From Aquimarina algiphila (GTDB taxonomy: Bacteria; Bacteroidota; Bacteroidia; Flavobacteriales; Flavobacteriaceae): a stretch of 64,000 nt of DNA. The notes under the pieces were generated by a model. That model ran no database searches, was not told the DNA's origin, and was given only the letters and a program-made list of their open reading frames with translations. The position numbers were made by a program, and so were the translations under genes. The stretch is taken from assembly GCF_007489275.1 (NCBI RefSeq), contig NZ_VLNR01000012.1:44436-108435 (forward strand), in the 5' to 3' direction. How positions within the stretch are numbered: the first letter of the stretch is position 1; each line of letters starts with the position of its first letter. This document shows positions 54,734-64,000 of this stretch, piece after piece.

Positions 54734-56671
54734 AGGTCTACAGATTCTTCACCAACCATTAGTTGTGCTATTGCGGGCTTAAATATTGATGAAGATATAG
54801 AAGGACAACCCAGGCCAGGTACCAGTAATGCTGGTGCAGATCATTTTAGTACTGCCTCTGTAAGATATAAGCCTTTAACACCTAGTGATGTTGGACCAAA
54901 TGCTGGTGAAGATCCCAATCCACCAACTAACACGCTTACTGTAGGCACAATTAGCGATTTTGCGGATAGTAAAACGTTATCAATAATGTCTAATGTAAAT
55001 TGGTCAGTTTCTGATAATCAAAACTGGATATCAATTAGCCCTAATAATGGATCAAATAATGGTACAGTAGAAATTACGGTAACTGAAAATACAGAAACAA
55101 CAGCGCGTACAGGAGTTGTTACAGTATCAGGAGGATTAATAACAAGAACTATAAATATAACTCAAAATGGAGTGGCTCAACAACAAGATGAGTTAACTGT
55201 TTCTAATTCTACGATTTCTTTTGGCTCATCTATAGATAATAGTACATTTACTATTAATTCTAACCTCAATTGGACAGTTTCTGATAACCAGAATTGGTTA
55301 AGTACATCGCCATCATCAGGAAGTAATAACGCAACAGTTACAGTAAATGTAAATGCTAATGCCACTACAAATACCAGAACAGGAATAATAACAATCACAG
55401 GAGGAGCAATAACCAAAACAATTAGTGTTTCACAAAGTGGAACGAATCCAGGCACCGGTAATGATATGTTATTAAACGTTTCTAGTGTAAACGCAAGTAC
55501 TTTTCAATCTGGTAATGGTCCAGAAAAAACTTTAGATAAAGATTTAAGCACAAGATGGTCTGCCCAAGGTATAGGAGAAACAATAACATATGATTTGGGA
55601 ATTGTATATGATATTAATACAATTAAAATAGCATTTTTTAAAGGAGATCAAAGAACTACAACTTTTGATATTGCTATATCAGAGGACGGAACCAATTTTG
55701 CAACCCTCATATCAAATCAATCAAGTAGCGGTAATTCTAATGATCTGGAAGATTTTGCCTTGAGTGGGCAAGCAAGATACGTTAGAATTATTGGAAAAGG
55801 GAATTCATCAGGGAACAACTGGAATAGTTTAACTGAGGTTGAAATCTGGGGAAAAGAAATGAGCACAGGAACTGTAACCGAATCTACTTTAATTCCAACT
55901 ATAGATACGTATATAAGAGGAGGAAGTTTTGATGCTGTAAATTATAATACGAGTACTGATCTTTGGGTAAAAGAACCTAATTCTGATGATTACAAAAGAA
56001 GAGCATTATTCAAATTTGATATTTCTGCGCTTAGCGGAAACATAACTTCTGCAAAATTAATGTTAACTCCTGTTCAAGTGGGAAGCACAGCTTCAGATTT
56101 AACAACTCATGTATATGAATCTGATGATTTTAATTCAAATGTAACATATAGTCAAACTCCAGGAATATCAAAGCTTTTAGATACTAAAACTGGTGGATAT
56201 GTAGTTGGAGAACCAAGCGTGTATGATATTACAGACCTTGTTAATGATGGTGTTTTGAATAGTTTAAATCAAATCTCAATTCATGTGAGATCAAATGGAG
56301 GAGATGCAAGTAAGACATATGTTAAATTTGCCTCTAAAGAAAACTCTACTATTTCCTACCAACCAAAGCTTATGATAACAGCTACTAATGCAGTTAATCG
56401 ATCTTTAGGTGAAGTGTTAACTCTTAATAATAACCAAGAAATAATGCTATATCCTTTACCAGTAAAAGATATGCTGCAAGTAAAAGGAATTACAAAAGGA
56501 TATGATAAAGTTATTATTTTTAATTTGACCGGGCAGATCATGTATGAGTACAAAGTAGATAATGATAAGGAAGTAATACCAATGAGTAACCTAAAACAAG
56601 GTATCTATATTATTAAAATAACCGGAGATAATGTATCGAATATCACTAGGAAAGTGGTAGTGAAAAGATGA
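53378..56671 (+). pseudogene. Multidomain PL6 alginate lyase interrupted by an in-frame TGA
   Basis: One continuous frame of 1,098 codons is broken only by TGA at 54731-54733. Before it: signal peptide ending TYAQ and a PL6 catalytic beta-helix with Lys248 and Arg269. After it, in the same frame: the end of the helix (QPRPGTSNAGADHF), two BACON domains (about 54930-55440), an F5/8 type C/CBM32 domain (to about 55860), a CBM96/DNRLRE-like domain (55880-56390) and a type IX secretion sorting domain ending VVVKR. Without read-through the enzyme would lose its binding modules and its secretion signal. TGG-to-TGA is the simplest explanation; a sequencing error is possible. Confidence 0.8.
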
Positions 56672-56716
56672 TATAATCTTTTCTATTACAAATAATAATT
56701 CCATGTTTAAGATTAC

Positions 56717-56745
56717 AAAAAACCTCAATTACAATTGGGGTTTTT
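56717..56745 (+). terminator. Intrinsic terminator of the distal PL6 gene
   Basis: AAAAACCTCAATT pairs with AATTGGGGTTTTT (one T-G wobble) around AC, giving a 13-bp stem with a T run built in. It lies about 45 bases after the PL6 stop. Confidence 0.85.
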
Positions 56746-56790
56746 GTATTTAACCCATTTACATGCAATCAAAAAGAGAATTGCGCTTGA

Positions 56791-56898
56791 GGCCCTTTTA
56801 ATGTAGAAGGTTTACCTATTCAATTTTTAAATTATTATACAAATGATAAATGGACCGAAAGGGGAGAACCTATCCAAAATGAATTTGTAGAAAAATAA
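56791..56898 (+). pseudogene. Possible gene remnant
   Basis: One frame reads GPFNVEGLPIQFLNYY then TNDKWTERGEPIQNEFVEK before TAA, with protein-like composition but no start codon and a stop immediately upstream. It looks like the 3' end of a decayed gene. I do not recognise the family. The rest of the 56672-57060 gap holds only the terminator at 56717. Confidence 0.3.
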
Positions 56899-57060
56899 AT
56901 ACATCAATGCTGATCAATGTAAATTGATTGTAATTTAAAGTAAAGTATCACTTGCTAAAAATGAGTTAATTAGGTTTTCTTTATGATATCTGAAATAACA
57001 ATGATTGAGGGAATTTTGTTAGTTTTATGTATTCTGTTTTTTTATTCTAAAATTTTCGAT

Positions 57061-57801
57061 ATGCTCAGAAAGACAAAAAGCATCATCTATGTATTGTGTA
57101 TACCCATAGTATTACTTTCATGCAAAGTTAAAGAGGAAAGCTTATCTGGTCAAAGTATAATTGAGCAAAGTATTACTAAACATGACCCCAATGCTTCATG
57201 GGATACGATAGATTTAAAAATTCATATTCAGGAGCCTAGATTATCAAACCCTGGGAGATATTCGATAGTAAGTATAAATAATGCCACCAATGCGTTTAAA
57301 TTGATAAGAAATAGAGATACGCACCTTGCTGAGTATAGTATTGATGACAAAGGAAATGCTCAAGTAGCATTGGATGGGATAAAAGATATAGATAAAGAAT
57401 TAATCGAAAAATATAGATTGAATCCTAAAAGAAATAAAGGATACCAAGATTTTTATAGGATTATGTATGGATTACCAATGAGCCTTACTTCTGAAACGAT
57501 AGAAAGTATAGGTAAGGTGAGTATAGAAACCTTTAATAAAATTGATTGTTTTAAAATAGAAATAAAATTAAAAGAAAAACTATTTTCAAAACACTGGTAT
57601 GTCTTTATTTCTAAAATGGATTATGAACTTAAAGGAATAGAAATTATTTTTCCAGATGATACTACCAAAGGAGAACGACTATATTTTGATGGAAATATCG
57701 AAATAAAAAACATAAATATCCCCAGAATAAGACATTGGCATGAATATTCTGATAATGCTTACTTGGGTTCAGATATTATTGTGAAAACAATTATGGATTA
57801 G
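57061..57801 (+). CDS. Lipoprotein, DUF6503-like
   Basis: A 246-residue protein from ATG 57061, which gives a lipoprotein signal ending VLLSC; the frame also opens at 56983 but that would bury the signal. The mature part has SIIEQSITKHDPNASWDTI, a long beta-rich core and a C-terminal EIKNINIPRIRHWHEY; this resembles outer-membrane lipoproteins of the DUF6503 type common in flavobacteria (moderate confidence). Function unknown. The next gene follows after 18 bases. Confidence 0.65.
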   Translation: MLRKTKSIIYVLCIPIVLLSCKVKEESLSGQSIIEQSITKHDPNASWDTIDLKIHIQEPRLSNPGRYSIVSINNATNAFKLIRNRDTHLAEYSIDDKGNAQVALDGIKDIDKELIEKYRLNPKRNKGYQDFYRIMYGLPMSLTSETIESIGKVSIETFNKIDCFKIEIKLKEKLFSKHWYVFISKMDYELKGIEIIFPDDTTKGERLYFDGNIEIKNINIPRIRHWHEYSDNAYLGSDIIVKTIMD

Positions 57802-57819
57802 AATATTTATAATAAACAC

Positions 57820-58764
57820 ATGAAATATCCTTGTATAATAGTATTAATGATACTGTTACTTTTGTTTGGTTGTAATGTAAATAAGAGAGATTACATTCTA
57901 AAAGAAAAAGATCTTATACCAGAAGGTACTGCATTTAATACTGAAACGAATATGATTTATATTGGTAGTATTTATAAGCAGAAAGTAATTGGAATTACTT
58001 CAAAAGGAAAAATTCGCGATATGATAGGTCAAGAATCATTCGGAAGATTAAGTCCAATAGGTATGGAGATGAACGTATCTAATAAAATATTATGGATCAA
58101 TATGGCAGCTGCACCTATAGTAAATCAATCTAATGTTAAAAATTGGGAAACTGCTATTATGGCCTTTGATATAGTGAATCAGAAGATTAAAAAAACATAC
58201 ACTATTGAAAAAAGGGAAACAAGATCATTTTTTAATGATATTACAGTAGCAACAAGTGGAGATGTATACGCTACTGAGACAATGAATGGTAAAATTTATA
58301 AAATAGATAAAAATACAGACACATTAGATATCTTTATTGATCTGGAAAAGTATACGTTTCCTAACGGAATTGTTTATTACAATCCTCTTAACTGCCTGTT
58401 TGTAGCTACAAACGAGGGAATCCTAAAAATAGAGTTGCAAAACAAGATGATCACATTACTCAATACTACTAATATTGATACTAAAGGGATTGATGGGTTG
58501 GCTATTTATGATAATTATTTTATAGGACATCAAAGCTCTAAAGTTTCTAAGTTTTATTTTAATGAAGATATTTCAGAAATAACAAAAGTAGAAGTTTTAG
58601 ACTCTGGAGAAGAATTTGATTCAAGTACTACAGGAGAAATTGGAAATGGATATTATCACTTCATTGTTAATTCTCAAATTAAAAGCGGAATCAATCAAAA
58701 GGAAAAAACGATAAAACCAATCGATAGTTTAGAAAAAATAATCATTAGAAGTATAAAATTATAG
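57820..58764 (+). CDS. Beta-propeller lipoprotein (SMP-30/gluconolactonase-like)
   Basis: A 314-residue protein with lipoprotein signal ending LLFGC. The repeated pattern PEGTAFNTETNMIYIGSI, FNDITVATSGDVYATETMNGKIYKI and FPNGIVYYNPLNCLFVATNEGI fits a six-bladed propeller of the SMP-30/NHL type. Catalytic lactonase residues cannot be confirmed. It is probably cotranscribed with the preceding lipoprotein gene. Confidence 0.7.
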   Translation: MKYPCIIVLMILLLLFGCNVNKRDYILKEKDLIPEGTAFNTETNMIYIGSIYKQKVIGITSKGKIRDMIGQESFGRLSPIGMEMNVSNKILWINMAAAPIVNQSNVKNWETAIMAFDIVNQKIKKTYTIEKRETRSFFNDITVATSGDVYATETMNGKIYKIDKNTDTLDIFIDLEKYTFPNGIVYYNPLNCLFVATNEGILKIELQNKMITLLNTTNIDTKGIDGLAIYDNYFIGHQSSKVSKFYFNEDISEITKVEVLDSGEEFDSSTTGEIGNGYYHFIVNSQIKSGINQKEKTIKPIDSLEKIIIRSIKL

Positions 58765-58865
58765 TATTAGAAATGTCATAAAGAAGGAAATATTGATCAT
58801 AAACGATATGTCACCTAATTTTATACCTTCATATCTTAGCTAACATCTGGTATTAAAAAATAAGA

Positions 58866-59546
58866 ATGGAATTGAATATTCATTATGATAATTTGTGGTC
58901 AGAATCTTTAGCAAAGTTCAATCAAAATGAATTTAATATTGATCCGTTAATCGAATCAACATCTGATTTAAGAAGAGGAATCACTTTATTGGTACGACCT
59001 AATAATAAGGTCAAAAGATTAATTTCAGAATTTATTGAAGAACTTAAACATATAGATCCTAATCAATATTATTATCCGTCTACAGATATACATGTTACGG
59101 TGATGTCAATAATCTCCTGCTATCAGGGGTTTGATATCAACGCTATAGATATTTCAAAATATATAGACCAGATAACAGATAGTCTTCAAACAACATTAAG
59201 AGATAGCATTACTTTTAAAGGGATTACTGCTTCTAGTTCCTGTATTATGTTAAAAGGGTTTACTAAAAATAATAGTTTGGACACTACGCGAATGAACTTG
59301 AGGTCAAATTTTAAGAAAACAACCTTAGAACATTCTATAGATACTCGATATAAAATAAGAACAGCACATGCTACAATAGTACGATTTAAATCAGAAATTA
59401 CAGATCCAAAAGAATTCATTAAAGTATTACAAAAATATAGAGATGTTGATTTTGGATCTTTCGAAATTGATACCTACGAACTGGTATATAATGATTGGTA
59501 CCAAACTAAAAAGAACACTAAGGTTTTATATAAATTTGAGATCTGA
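58866..59546 (+). CDS. 2H phosphoesterase-superfamily protein (2'-5' RNA ligase-like)
   Basis: A 226-residue cytoplasmic protein with the two His motifs of the 2H superfamily: HVTVMS with His76 and HATIVRF with His168. Members include 2'-5' RNA ligase/cyclic phosphodiesterase LigT. The substrate is unknown. It precedes a GNAT acetyltransferase by 10 bases, in an apparent two-gene operon. Confidence 0.8.
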   Translation: MELNIHYDNLWSESLAKFNQNEFNIDPLIESTSDLRRGITLLVRPNNKVKRLISEFIEELKHIDPNQYYYPSTDIHVTVMSIISCYQGFDINAIDISKYIDQITDSLQTTLRDSITFKGITASSSCIMLKGFTKNNSLDTTRMNLRSNFKKTTLEHSIDTRYKIRTAHATIVRFKSEITDPKEFIKVLQKYRDVDFGSFEIDTYELVYNDWYQTKKNTKVLYKFEI

Positions 59547-59556
59547 TTTAAGAAAT

Positions 59557-60099
59557 ATGGAAAATCTATTCGCAGTTAAAGAAATTGAGAAAAAAGATAT
59601 TCAACATATAGTACAGTATTGGAGTACTATTTCTACATCCCATTTAGAATCTATGGGTATAAAAAGGGAAGAATTATATATCTATGCGAATCTAGGTGAG
59701 TATATAGAAAAACAAATTAGCCTTCCATACGAACAAAAATCTGCCTTGTTTATGATAGGGCTAATAGATGGGAAACCTTATGGGCATTGTTATGTGAATA
59801 GTATAAAATTCAGAGAAGAAGCACATATGCATTTGCACATTTGGAATTCGGATAGAAGACAGAAAGGTTTGGGTAGTCAAATGGTTAAAAGATCGATACC
59901 TTATTTCTTTAAGAACCTAGAAATAAAAAATCTTATAAGTGAACCATATTATTTAAATAGTGCTCCTAATAAAACCTTGGTAAAACTAGGCTTCCAATTT
60001 GAAAAATGTTATGTATCCAAGCCTTCTGGATGGAACTTTGAATTAAAAGTACATCGATGGAAATTGACAAAACCCGTTTTTAAGGAAAAATTTATGTGA
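59557..60099 (+). CDS. GNAT-family N-acetyltransferase
   Basis: A 180-residue protein from ATG 59557 (MENLFAVKEIEKKD); the frame is open upstream within the 2H gene, but that extension is not GNAT-like. The acetyl-CoA-binding region is MHLHIWNSDRRQKGLGSQMVKRSIPYF at about residues 90-116. The substrate is unknown. Confidence 0.8.
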   Translation: MENLFAVKEIEKKDIQHIVQYWSTISTSHLESMGIKREELYIYANLGEYIEKQISLPYEQKSALFMIGLIDGKPYGHCYVNSIKFREEAHMHLHIWNSDRRQKGLGSQMVKRSIPYFFKNLEIKNLISEPYYLNSAPNKTLVKLGFQFEKCYVSKPSGWNFELKVHRWKLTKPVFKEKFM

Positions 60100-60224
60100 A
60101 TCTGTAATACATAGATTTATATCTTGAAGAAGTTTTTTTAACGTATATTTGTAAACAATTATAGTAGAAATAAACCGAATCAGATTTATGTCTCTATTAG
60201 ATACAATACAAAACTTTATCAAAA

Positions 60225-61442
60225 TTGAACGAACAACCCGTCAAAGTAAAAAAAAGAATTGATGTATTAGATGTTTTCCGAGGATTCGCAATTCTCGGAA
60301 TTTTTGTTGTCAATATTGTAATAATGAATTCAACTTTTCTTAATCAAGATGAATTTGCGAAGCAATGGACTTCAGGTATCGACCAAATTTCCAATAAAAT
60401 CTTACAACTGTTTTTTTACACAAAATTCTTTCCTATTTTCTCATTGCTTTTTGGATTAGGAATTTCAATGCAAGCCTTAAAAATGTTGGAGAAAAATAAA
60501 CTCTCATTTTCATTTTTTGCAAGAAGAATGTTTATACTTTTTCTTTTTGGCGTTTTACATATTGTATTTTTATGGTCGGGGGATGTGTTAAATCTGTATG
60601 CATTACTAGGGCTTTTAACCACACTTATGTTGAAAAAGTCAAACCAATTAATTCTCATTCTATCTGTAATTTTTCTCTTTTTTCCCTTTTATGACCAACT
60701 TTTTGAATATCTATTCAACCTTTTAAATTTTAAACCAGAAATTTATTTGAGTGAGTATACAGGAGAAACAGTCAATCAAATAATAAAAAATGGAACTTAT
60801 CTTGAAGGCCTACAAATGAGGTTACTAGAGTATCTGTCAAACATACCTATGTTATTTGGGTTTTTAGCACCAGTTGCTATTTCAATGTTTCTTCTGGGAC
60901 TCTATCTGGGCAAAAACAAAATTTATGATTCTTTGGATGCTTTCATTCAAAAAGTAAGAATACCGATATTGATTATTGCAATTTTAACCAATGCTTATAG
61001 AGTTGTTTTCTTATTTGTATTACCTAATTATGCAATTTATTCTACGAGAACCTTTAGACCTATATTCATAAAATTAATGGTATTCTCGGATATTGCAATG
61101 GGCTTGTTTTATCTGTGGGGTATTGGTTGGCTTTGGTATAATACCAAATGGAAATTTATTTTATCCCCATTAAAATATGTGGGTAGAATGGCTCTTACAA
61201 ATTACCTTATGCAAAGCCTTATAGGTTTAATTCTATTTTCATCGATTGGATTTAAACTGTATGAGACGTTAAGTCCTTCGGTAGCGTTATTTACAGCGAT
61301 TGTCGTTTTTGTTTTTCAGCTAATATTGAGTAAGGTTTGGTTAAATTATTACCGATTTGGACCATTAGAATGGATTTGGAGATGCTTAACATATAAAGAG
61401 TTATTACCAATAAAGAAAAATAATGTATCTAATAAAACATAA
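60225..61442 (+). CDS. DUF418-family membrane protein
   Basis: A 405-residue polytopic protein with about 9-10 hydrophobic segments. The N-terminal RIDVLDVFRGFAILGIFVVNI and the C-terminal GRMALTNYLMQSLIGLILF and FGPLEWIWRCLTY are typical of DUF418 (YeiB-like) proteins. The start is TTG at 60225: a stop lies 27 bases upstream in frame and the first ATG would remove the first helix. Function of the family is unknown. Confidence 0.85.
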   Translation: MNEQPVKVKKRIDVLDVFRGFAILGIFVVNIVIMNSTFLNQDEFAKQWTSGIDQISNKILQLFFYTKFFPIFSLLFGLGISMQALKMLEKNKLSFSFFARRMFILFLFGVLHIVFLWSGDVLNLYALLGLLTTLMLKKSNQLILILSVIFLFFPFYDQLFEYLFNLLNFKPEIYLSEYTGETVNQIIKNGTYLEGLQMRLLEYLSNIPMLFGFLAPVAISMFLLGLYLGKNKIYDSLDAFIQKVRIPILIIAILTNAYRVVFLFVLPNYAIYSTRTFRPIFIKLMVFSDIAMGLFYLWGIGWLWYNTKWKFILSPLKYVGRMALTNYLMQSLIGLILFSSIGFKLYETLSPSVALFTAIVVFVFQLILSKVWLNYYRFGPLEWIWRCLTYKELLPIKKNNVSNKT

Positions 61443-61517
61443 AAACCAGGTTCTACGATAAGCGTAAAATGTAGTATTATTTACATTATATACAAACCGT
61501 TAATTGTTATATATTAA

Positions 61518-62095
61518 ATGAATACCAGAGATCTACTCATAAAATTTATACTTAGTATAGTTCCTATAGCAAGGAACGAGGCTCAGGAAATTGCTAATAC
61601 CTTTCATCCAATTAAATTGAAAAAAGGAGAGTTTCTTCTTCGAGAGAATCAAACAAGTGATGACTATTTTTATTTGGAAAAAGGATTGATGCGTACTTTT
61701 TTATTTGATTTAGAAGGGAATGAAATAACAACTGATTTTTTCACTGAAGATAATATTGTATTCGAAGTTACTTCTTTTTTTAATCGTGTACGTTCTGAAG
61801 CCAATATCCATGCAATTACCGACTGCTATGGTTTTTCTATATCTCTTATGAAGAATTAAATACTCTTTTTCATGACAGACCGGCCTTTAGGGATTTTGGG
61901 CGTGCCATTTTAGTTAAAGAATTTATGGCTTCAAAAAAGCGCAATTATGGAATGATTAATCGGACAGCAGAAGAGCGTTATCAAAATTTGTTAACTGCAA
62001 AACCACAAATTTTACAATATTCTCCGCTGAAATATATTGCATCCTATTTAGGAGTTACAGATAGTACATTAAGCAGATTAAGAAAAAAAATATAA
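61518..62095 (+). pseudogene. Crp/Fnr-family regulator with a frameshift
   Basis: The first frame (113 codons, to 61859) encodes most of a cyclic-nucleotide-binding-like domain (KGEFLLRENQTSDDYFYLEKGLMRTFLF). The coding signal then continues in the -1 frame from about 61835 to the stop at 62095, with SYEELNTLFHDRPAFRDFGRAI and a winged helix ending YIASYLGVTDSTLSRLRKKI. The switch falls at a run of five T (61832-61836); adding one T restores an intact protein of about 192 residues reading CYGFFYISYEEL. Recent mutation, sequencing error or programmed slippage are all possible. Confidence 0.8.
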
Positions 62096-62171
62096 TCGTT
62101 CCATTTCTTGCCTTTTGTCAAGTAATATGTATTGATTTCATCAGAAATTTACATTTATAAATACATAACAA

Positions 62172-62846
62172 ATGGCAGATATATCAAATTTTATAATAAT
62201 AGGTTTTGTTTTAACAACAGTAATTACTTTATGGAGCTTTTTTAAAGCTTCCAAAAATAAAAAAATAATTATAGGAATTATTTTGTGGATGGTCGTTCTG
62301 AGCATTCTGGGAATATCAGGGTTTTATAAAAACGCGAATGCAATTCCTCCTCGATTACTATTTTTATTAGGACCAGGTATTTTTTTCGTACTGATCGTTT
62401 TTTTTACTCGTAAAGGGAGAAGGTTTTCTGATAATCTTAATTTAAAATGGCTTACATTATTACATACGATAAGAATTCCGGTAGAGATTATTCTTTTCTA
62501 CATTTTTGTAGAAGGATTAATACCTGATCTCATGACATTTGAAGGGTTAAATTTTGATATTCTTTCAGGGATTTCTGCTCCGATTATATATTATTTGGTT
62601 TTTATAAAAAAATGGATAGGTAACAAAGGACTTTTGATTTGGAATTTTATCTGTTTAGGGTTACTCATAAACATTCTAGCGATAGCAGTGTTAAGTGCCC
62701 AAACTCCTTTACAAATAATGGCATTTGACCAACCAAATATAGGAGTAACTTACTTCCCTTTTATATGGCTTCCAGCAGTAATTGTACCTATTGTTTTGTT
62801 TTCTCATTTGGCAAGCATAAGGCAATTGTTATCTTCAAGAAAATAA
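62172..62846 (+). CDS. Multi-pass membrane protein of unknown function
   Basis: A 224-residue protein with about seven hydrophobic segments. It is found 76 bases downstream of the broken Crp-family regulator, a pairing common in flavobacteria where a Crp regulator controls a neighbouring membrane protein. No catalytic motif is seen. Confidence 0.65.
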   Translation: MADISNFIIIGFVLTTVITLWSFFKASKNKKIIIGIILWMVVLSILGISGFYKNANAIPPRLLFLLGPGIFFVLIVFFTRKGRRFSDNLNLKWLTLLHTIRIPVEIILFYIFVEGLIPDLMTFEGLNFDILSGISAPIIYYLVFIKKWIGNKGLLIWNFICLGLLINILAIAVLSAQTPLQIMAFDQPNIGVTYFPFIWLPAVIVPIVLFSHLASIRQLLSSRK

Positions 62847-63015
62847 AAGAAGGTTAGGGAGTATAGTTTTAGATTTGAAGGTTTATGCTAAGCTTTTATT
62901 CGTCTACCCAGTATATAAAACAAAATATTTATATTTGACTTAGTATCGATTTTAAACATATTGTTGATCTATCATTTTGTTTTTCAGATATTTCTAAAAC
63001 TGTAATAAAAAAAAC

Positions 63016-63768
63016 ATGAGAAAAATAATGTATTTGACTGCAGTTGGTCTGATCTTCTTTTCATGTAAGAGTGAAAAACCTGTTGAAGATAACAAACTAA
63101 ATAAAGAAATTGAAGTTGTCAATGATAGTCTATCTGATGATGTACAAAAGAACCTTCAGAAACCTGAGGTTACTAATGAACCGATAGTAAAAGATACTAT
63201 ACCAACCCATGTTTTTAAATCAGGAGAAACTTTGTGGTATTTATGCAGGACATATTATGGAAACAGACATTATTCTTCGATTTTGTCAATATATAATGAA
63301 ATCGAAAATGTTAACGATATTAAGAATGGTACAATTTTAAAAGTACCATCAATGCATAATCTACTTAAAGATCCTAAATTGAAACTTGATCCAATAATTC
63401 GAGTAGAAATTGAAAAAGTTTTGGAAGCAAGAGAAAAGTTCATGAAACATGAAAAGACACTTGGTGAGTCAAGAAAAAATGTTGAAGGAAGGGCACCAAT
63501 CAAACTATCACAAAATACCAAAGTAGATCTTCAAAGTGCTATTGATTTGATTGATGAATCGATAAGCACCCTTGCAGAAGTGAAATCTGATTCAATTAAT
63601 GCACCAATAAAAATGATTGGTCAATTAAAAAGCCTTTCAGCTAACCTTACTAATTTATCTAAAGGAAATCATGATGGGCCTTACCAATATGATTTGGATA
63701 TGGTGCATCAAAGATTAGTTCACGCTATAAGAAATGCAATAACTTGGGCACAAAACAATTATCAATGA
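63016..63768 (+). CDS. LysM-domain lipoprotein
   Basis: A 250-residue protein with lipoprotein signal ending FFSC, an acidic linker, and one LysM domain at about residues 69-112 (HVFKSGETLWYLCRTYYGN ... IKNGTILKVPS). The C-terminal half is helical and charged. LysM suggests attachment to peptidoglycan. The gene stands alone. Confidence 0.85.
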   Translation: MRKIMYLTAVGLIFFSCKSEKPVEDNKLNKEIEVVNDSLSDDVQKNLQKPEVTNEPIVKDTIPTHVFKSGETLWYLCRTYYGNRHYSSILSIYNEIENVNDIKNGTILKVPSMHNLLKDPKLKLDPIIRVEIEKVLEAREKFMKHEKTLGESRKNVEGRAPIKLSQNTKVDLQSAIDLIDESISTLAEVKSDSINAPIKMIGQLKSLSANLTNLSKGNHDGPYQYDLDMVHQRLVHAIRNAITWAQNNYQ

Positions 63769-63827
63769 ATAATTCTTGACAAAATATAAATAAGCCAATT
63801 CTCTTTTACCATATTTATTTTTAGCAT

Positions 63828-63882
63828 ATGAAAGATAAAATCGAAATAGAATTAAGTAAGAAAAAAATATTTCTATTAACCC
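63828..63882 (+). pseudogene. N-terminal remnant of an STM3941-like gene
   Basis: Starts MKDKIEIELSKKKIFLLTR, which matches the N terminus of the small STM3941 family of membrane proteins (KIEI.LSKKK motif before a hydrophobic helix). The expected hydrophobic segment is missing: the sequence changes to insertion-sequence-like DNA at about 63878 and the frame stops at 63917. The rest of the gene would lie right of the window if an insertion split it. Confidence 0.5.
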
Positions 63883-64000
63883 GTTGTGCATTTAGAAAAA
63901 GTTGCGCAAACTGCTAAAAGGCAGTAAATTGTAGTTACGACACTATAATTCATATGCACAACTTTCAAGCAAATTACGATAAAATACTCAAGGTTTTAAA
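63878..64000 (+). mobile_element. Left end of a probable insertion sequence
   Basis: ACCCGTTGTGCATTTAG begins at 63878 where the host gene is lost. GTTGTGCAT (63883-63891) is repeated inverted as ATGCACAAC (63954-63962), and a CTGC/GCAG hairpin sits between (63911-63924). An ORF opens at ATG 63954 (MHNFQANYDKILKVL) and runs off the window, as a transposase would. The family cannot be fixed from this short end; the ACCC terminus would be compatible with IS982 but this is uncertain. Confidence 0.5.

Noticed and set aside
60188..60262. Short ORF from ATG 60188 overlapping the DUF418 start
   Set aside because: Only 24 codons in another frame, with no leader-like codon bias or terminator; the TTG start at 60225 explains the downstream gene.

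Overview
The window looks like a chromosomal segment of a marine flavobacterium (Bacteroidota, Flavobacteriaceae; an Aquimarina-like genus is plausible but not proven by the sequence). The reasons are an AT-rich composition, promoters of the TTTG/TAnnTTTG type, a SusC/SusD pair, a C-terminal type IX secretion sorting domain, lipoprotein glycan lyases, a class II (long) ketol-acid reductoisomerase and the N-acyl-ornithine type of ArgF.

Layout. 1-5828: the end of a YifB/ComM-type ATPase, a DUF2891 lipoprotein, then a 5-oxoprolinase operon (an Nramp-like carrier plus pxpA, pxpB, pxpC). 5829-9216: a repeat-rich gap, a small hypothetical protein and a membrane protein / histidine kinase / NarL-type regulator set, with two copies of a ~99-bp interspersed palindromic repeat. 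9276-16869: isoleucine/valine genes ilvD-ilvB-ilvN-ilvC-ilvA, preceded by two tandem leader-peptide attenuators. 17038-18407: two near-identical outer-membrane beta-barrel genes in tandem.

18486-39013 (all minus strand) is a complete alginate utilisation locus. It holds surface and periplasmic lyases (PL7 x3, PL6, PL17), a SusC/SusD/PKD-lipoprotein uptake set, KdgF, an MFS importer, a DEH-reductase-like SDR, KDG kinase, KDPG aldolase and two GntR/FadR-type regulators. Operators of the form TTGGTnnACCAA, mostly arrayed every 13 bp and overlapping the -7 promoter element, tie together the GntR gene, susC, both PL6 genes and the CBM32-PL7 gene. The second PL6 gene lies 14 kb away at 53378, so the regulon extends beyond the main cluster.

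39331-50606 is a merged arginine/proline operon (GNAT, argG, argC, proC, argD, proA, proB, argF', argB, argE, argH), preceded by a small ORF with a cluster of Arg codons that looks like an arginine leader peptide. 50799-53025 holds a PfkB sugar kinase, a TIM-barrel isomerase-like lipoprotein and a small membrane protein. 53378-56671 is a large multidomain PL6 lyase split by one in-frame TGA. 57061-63768 holds mixed accessory genes, including a Crp-family regulator broken by a frameshift at a T homopolymer. The right edge shows the left end of a probable insertion sequence inside an STM3941-like gene.

Several reading frames open earlier than the likely start through TTG or upstream ATG codons; starts were moved to the codon giving a proper signal peptide or a family-typical N terminus, and this is stated per gene.
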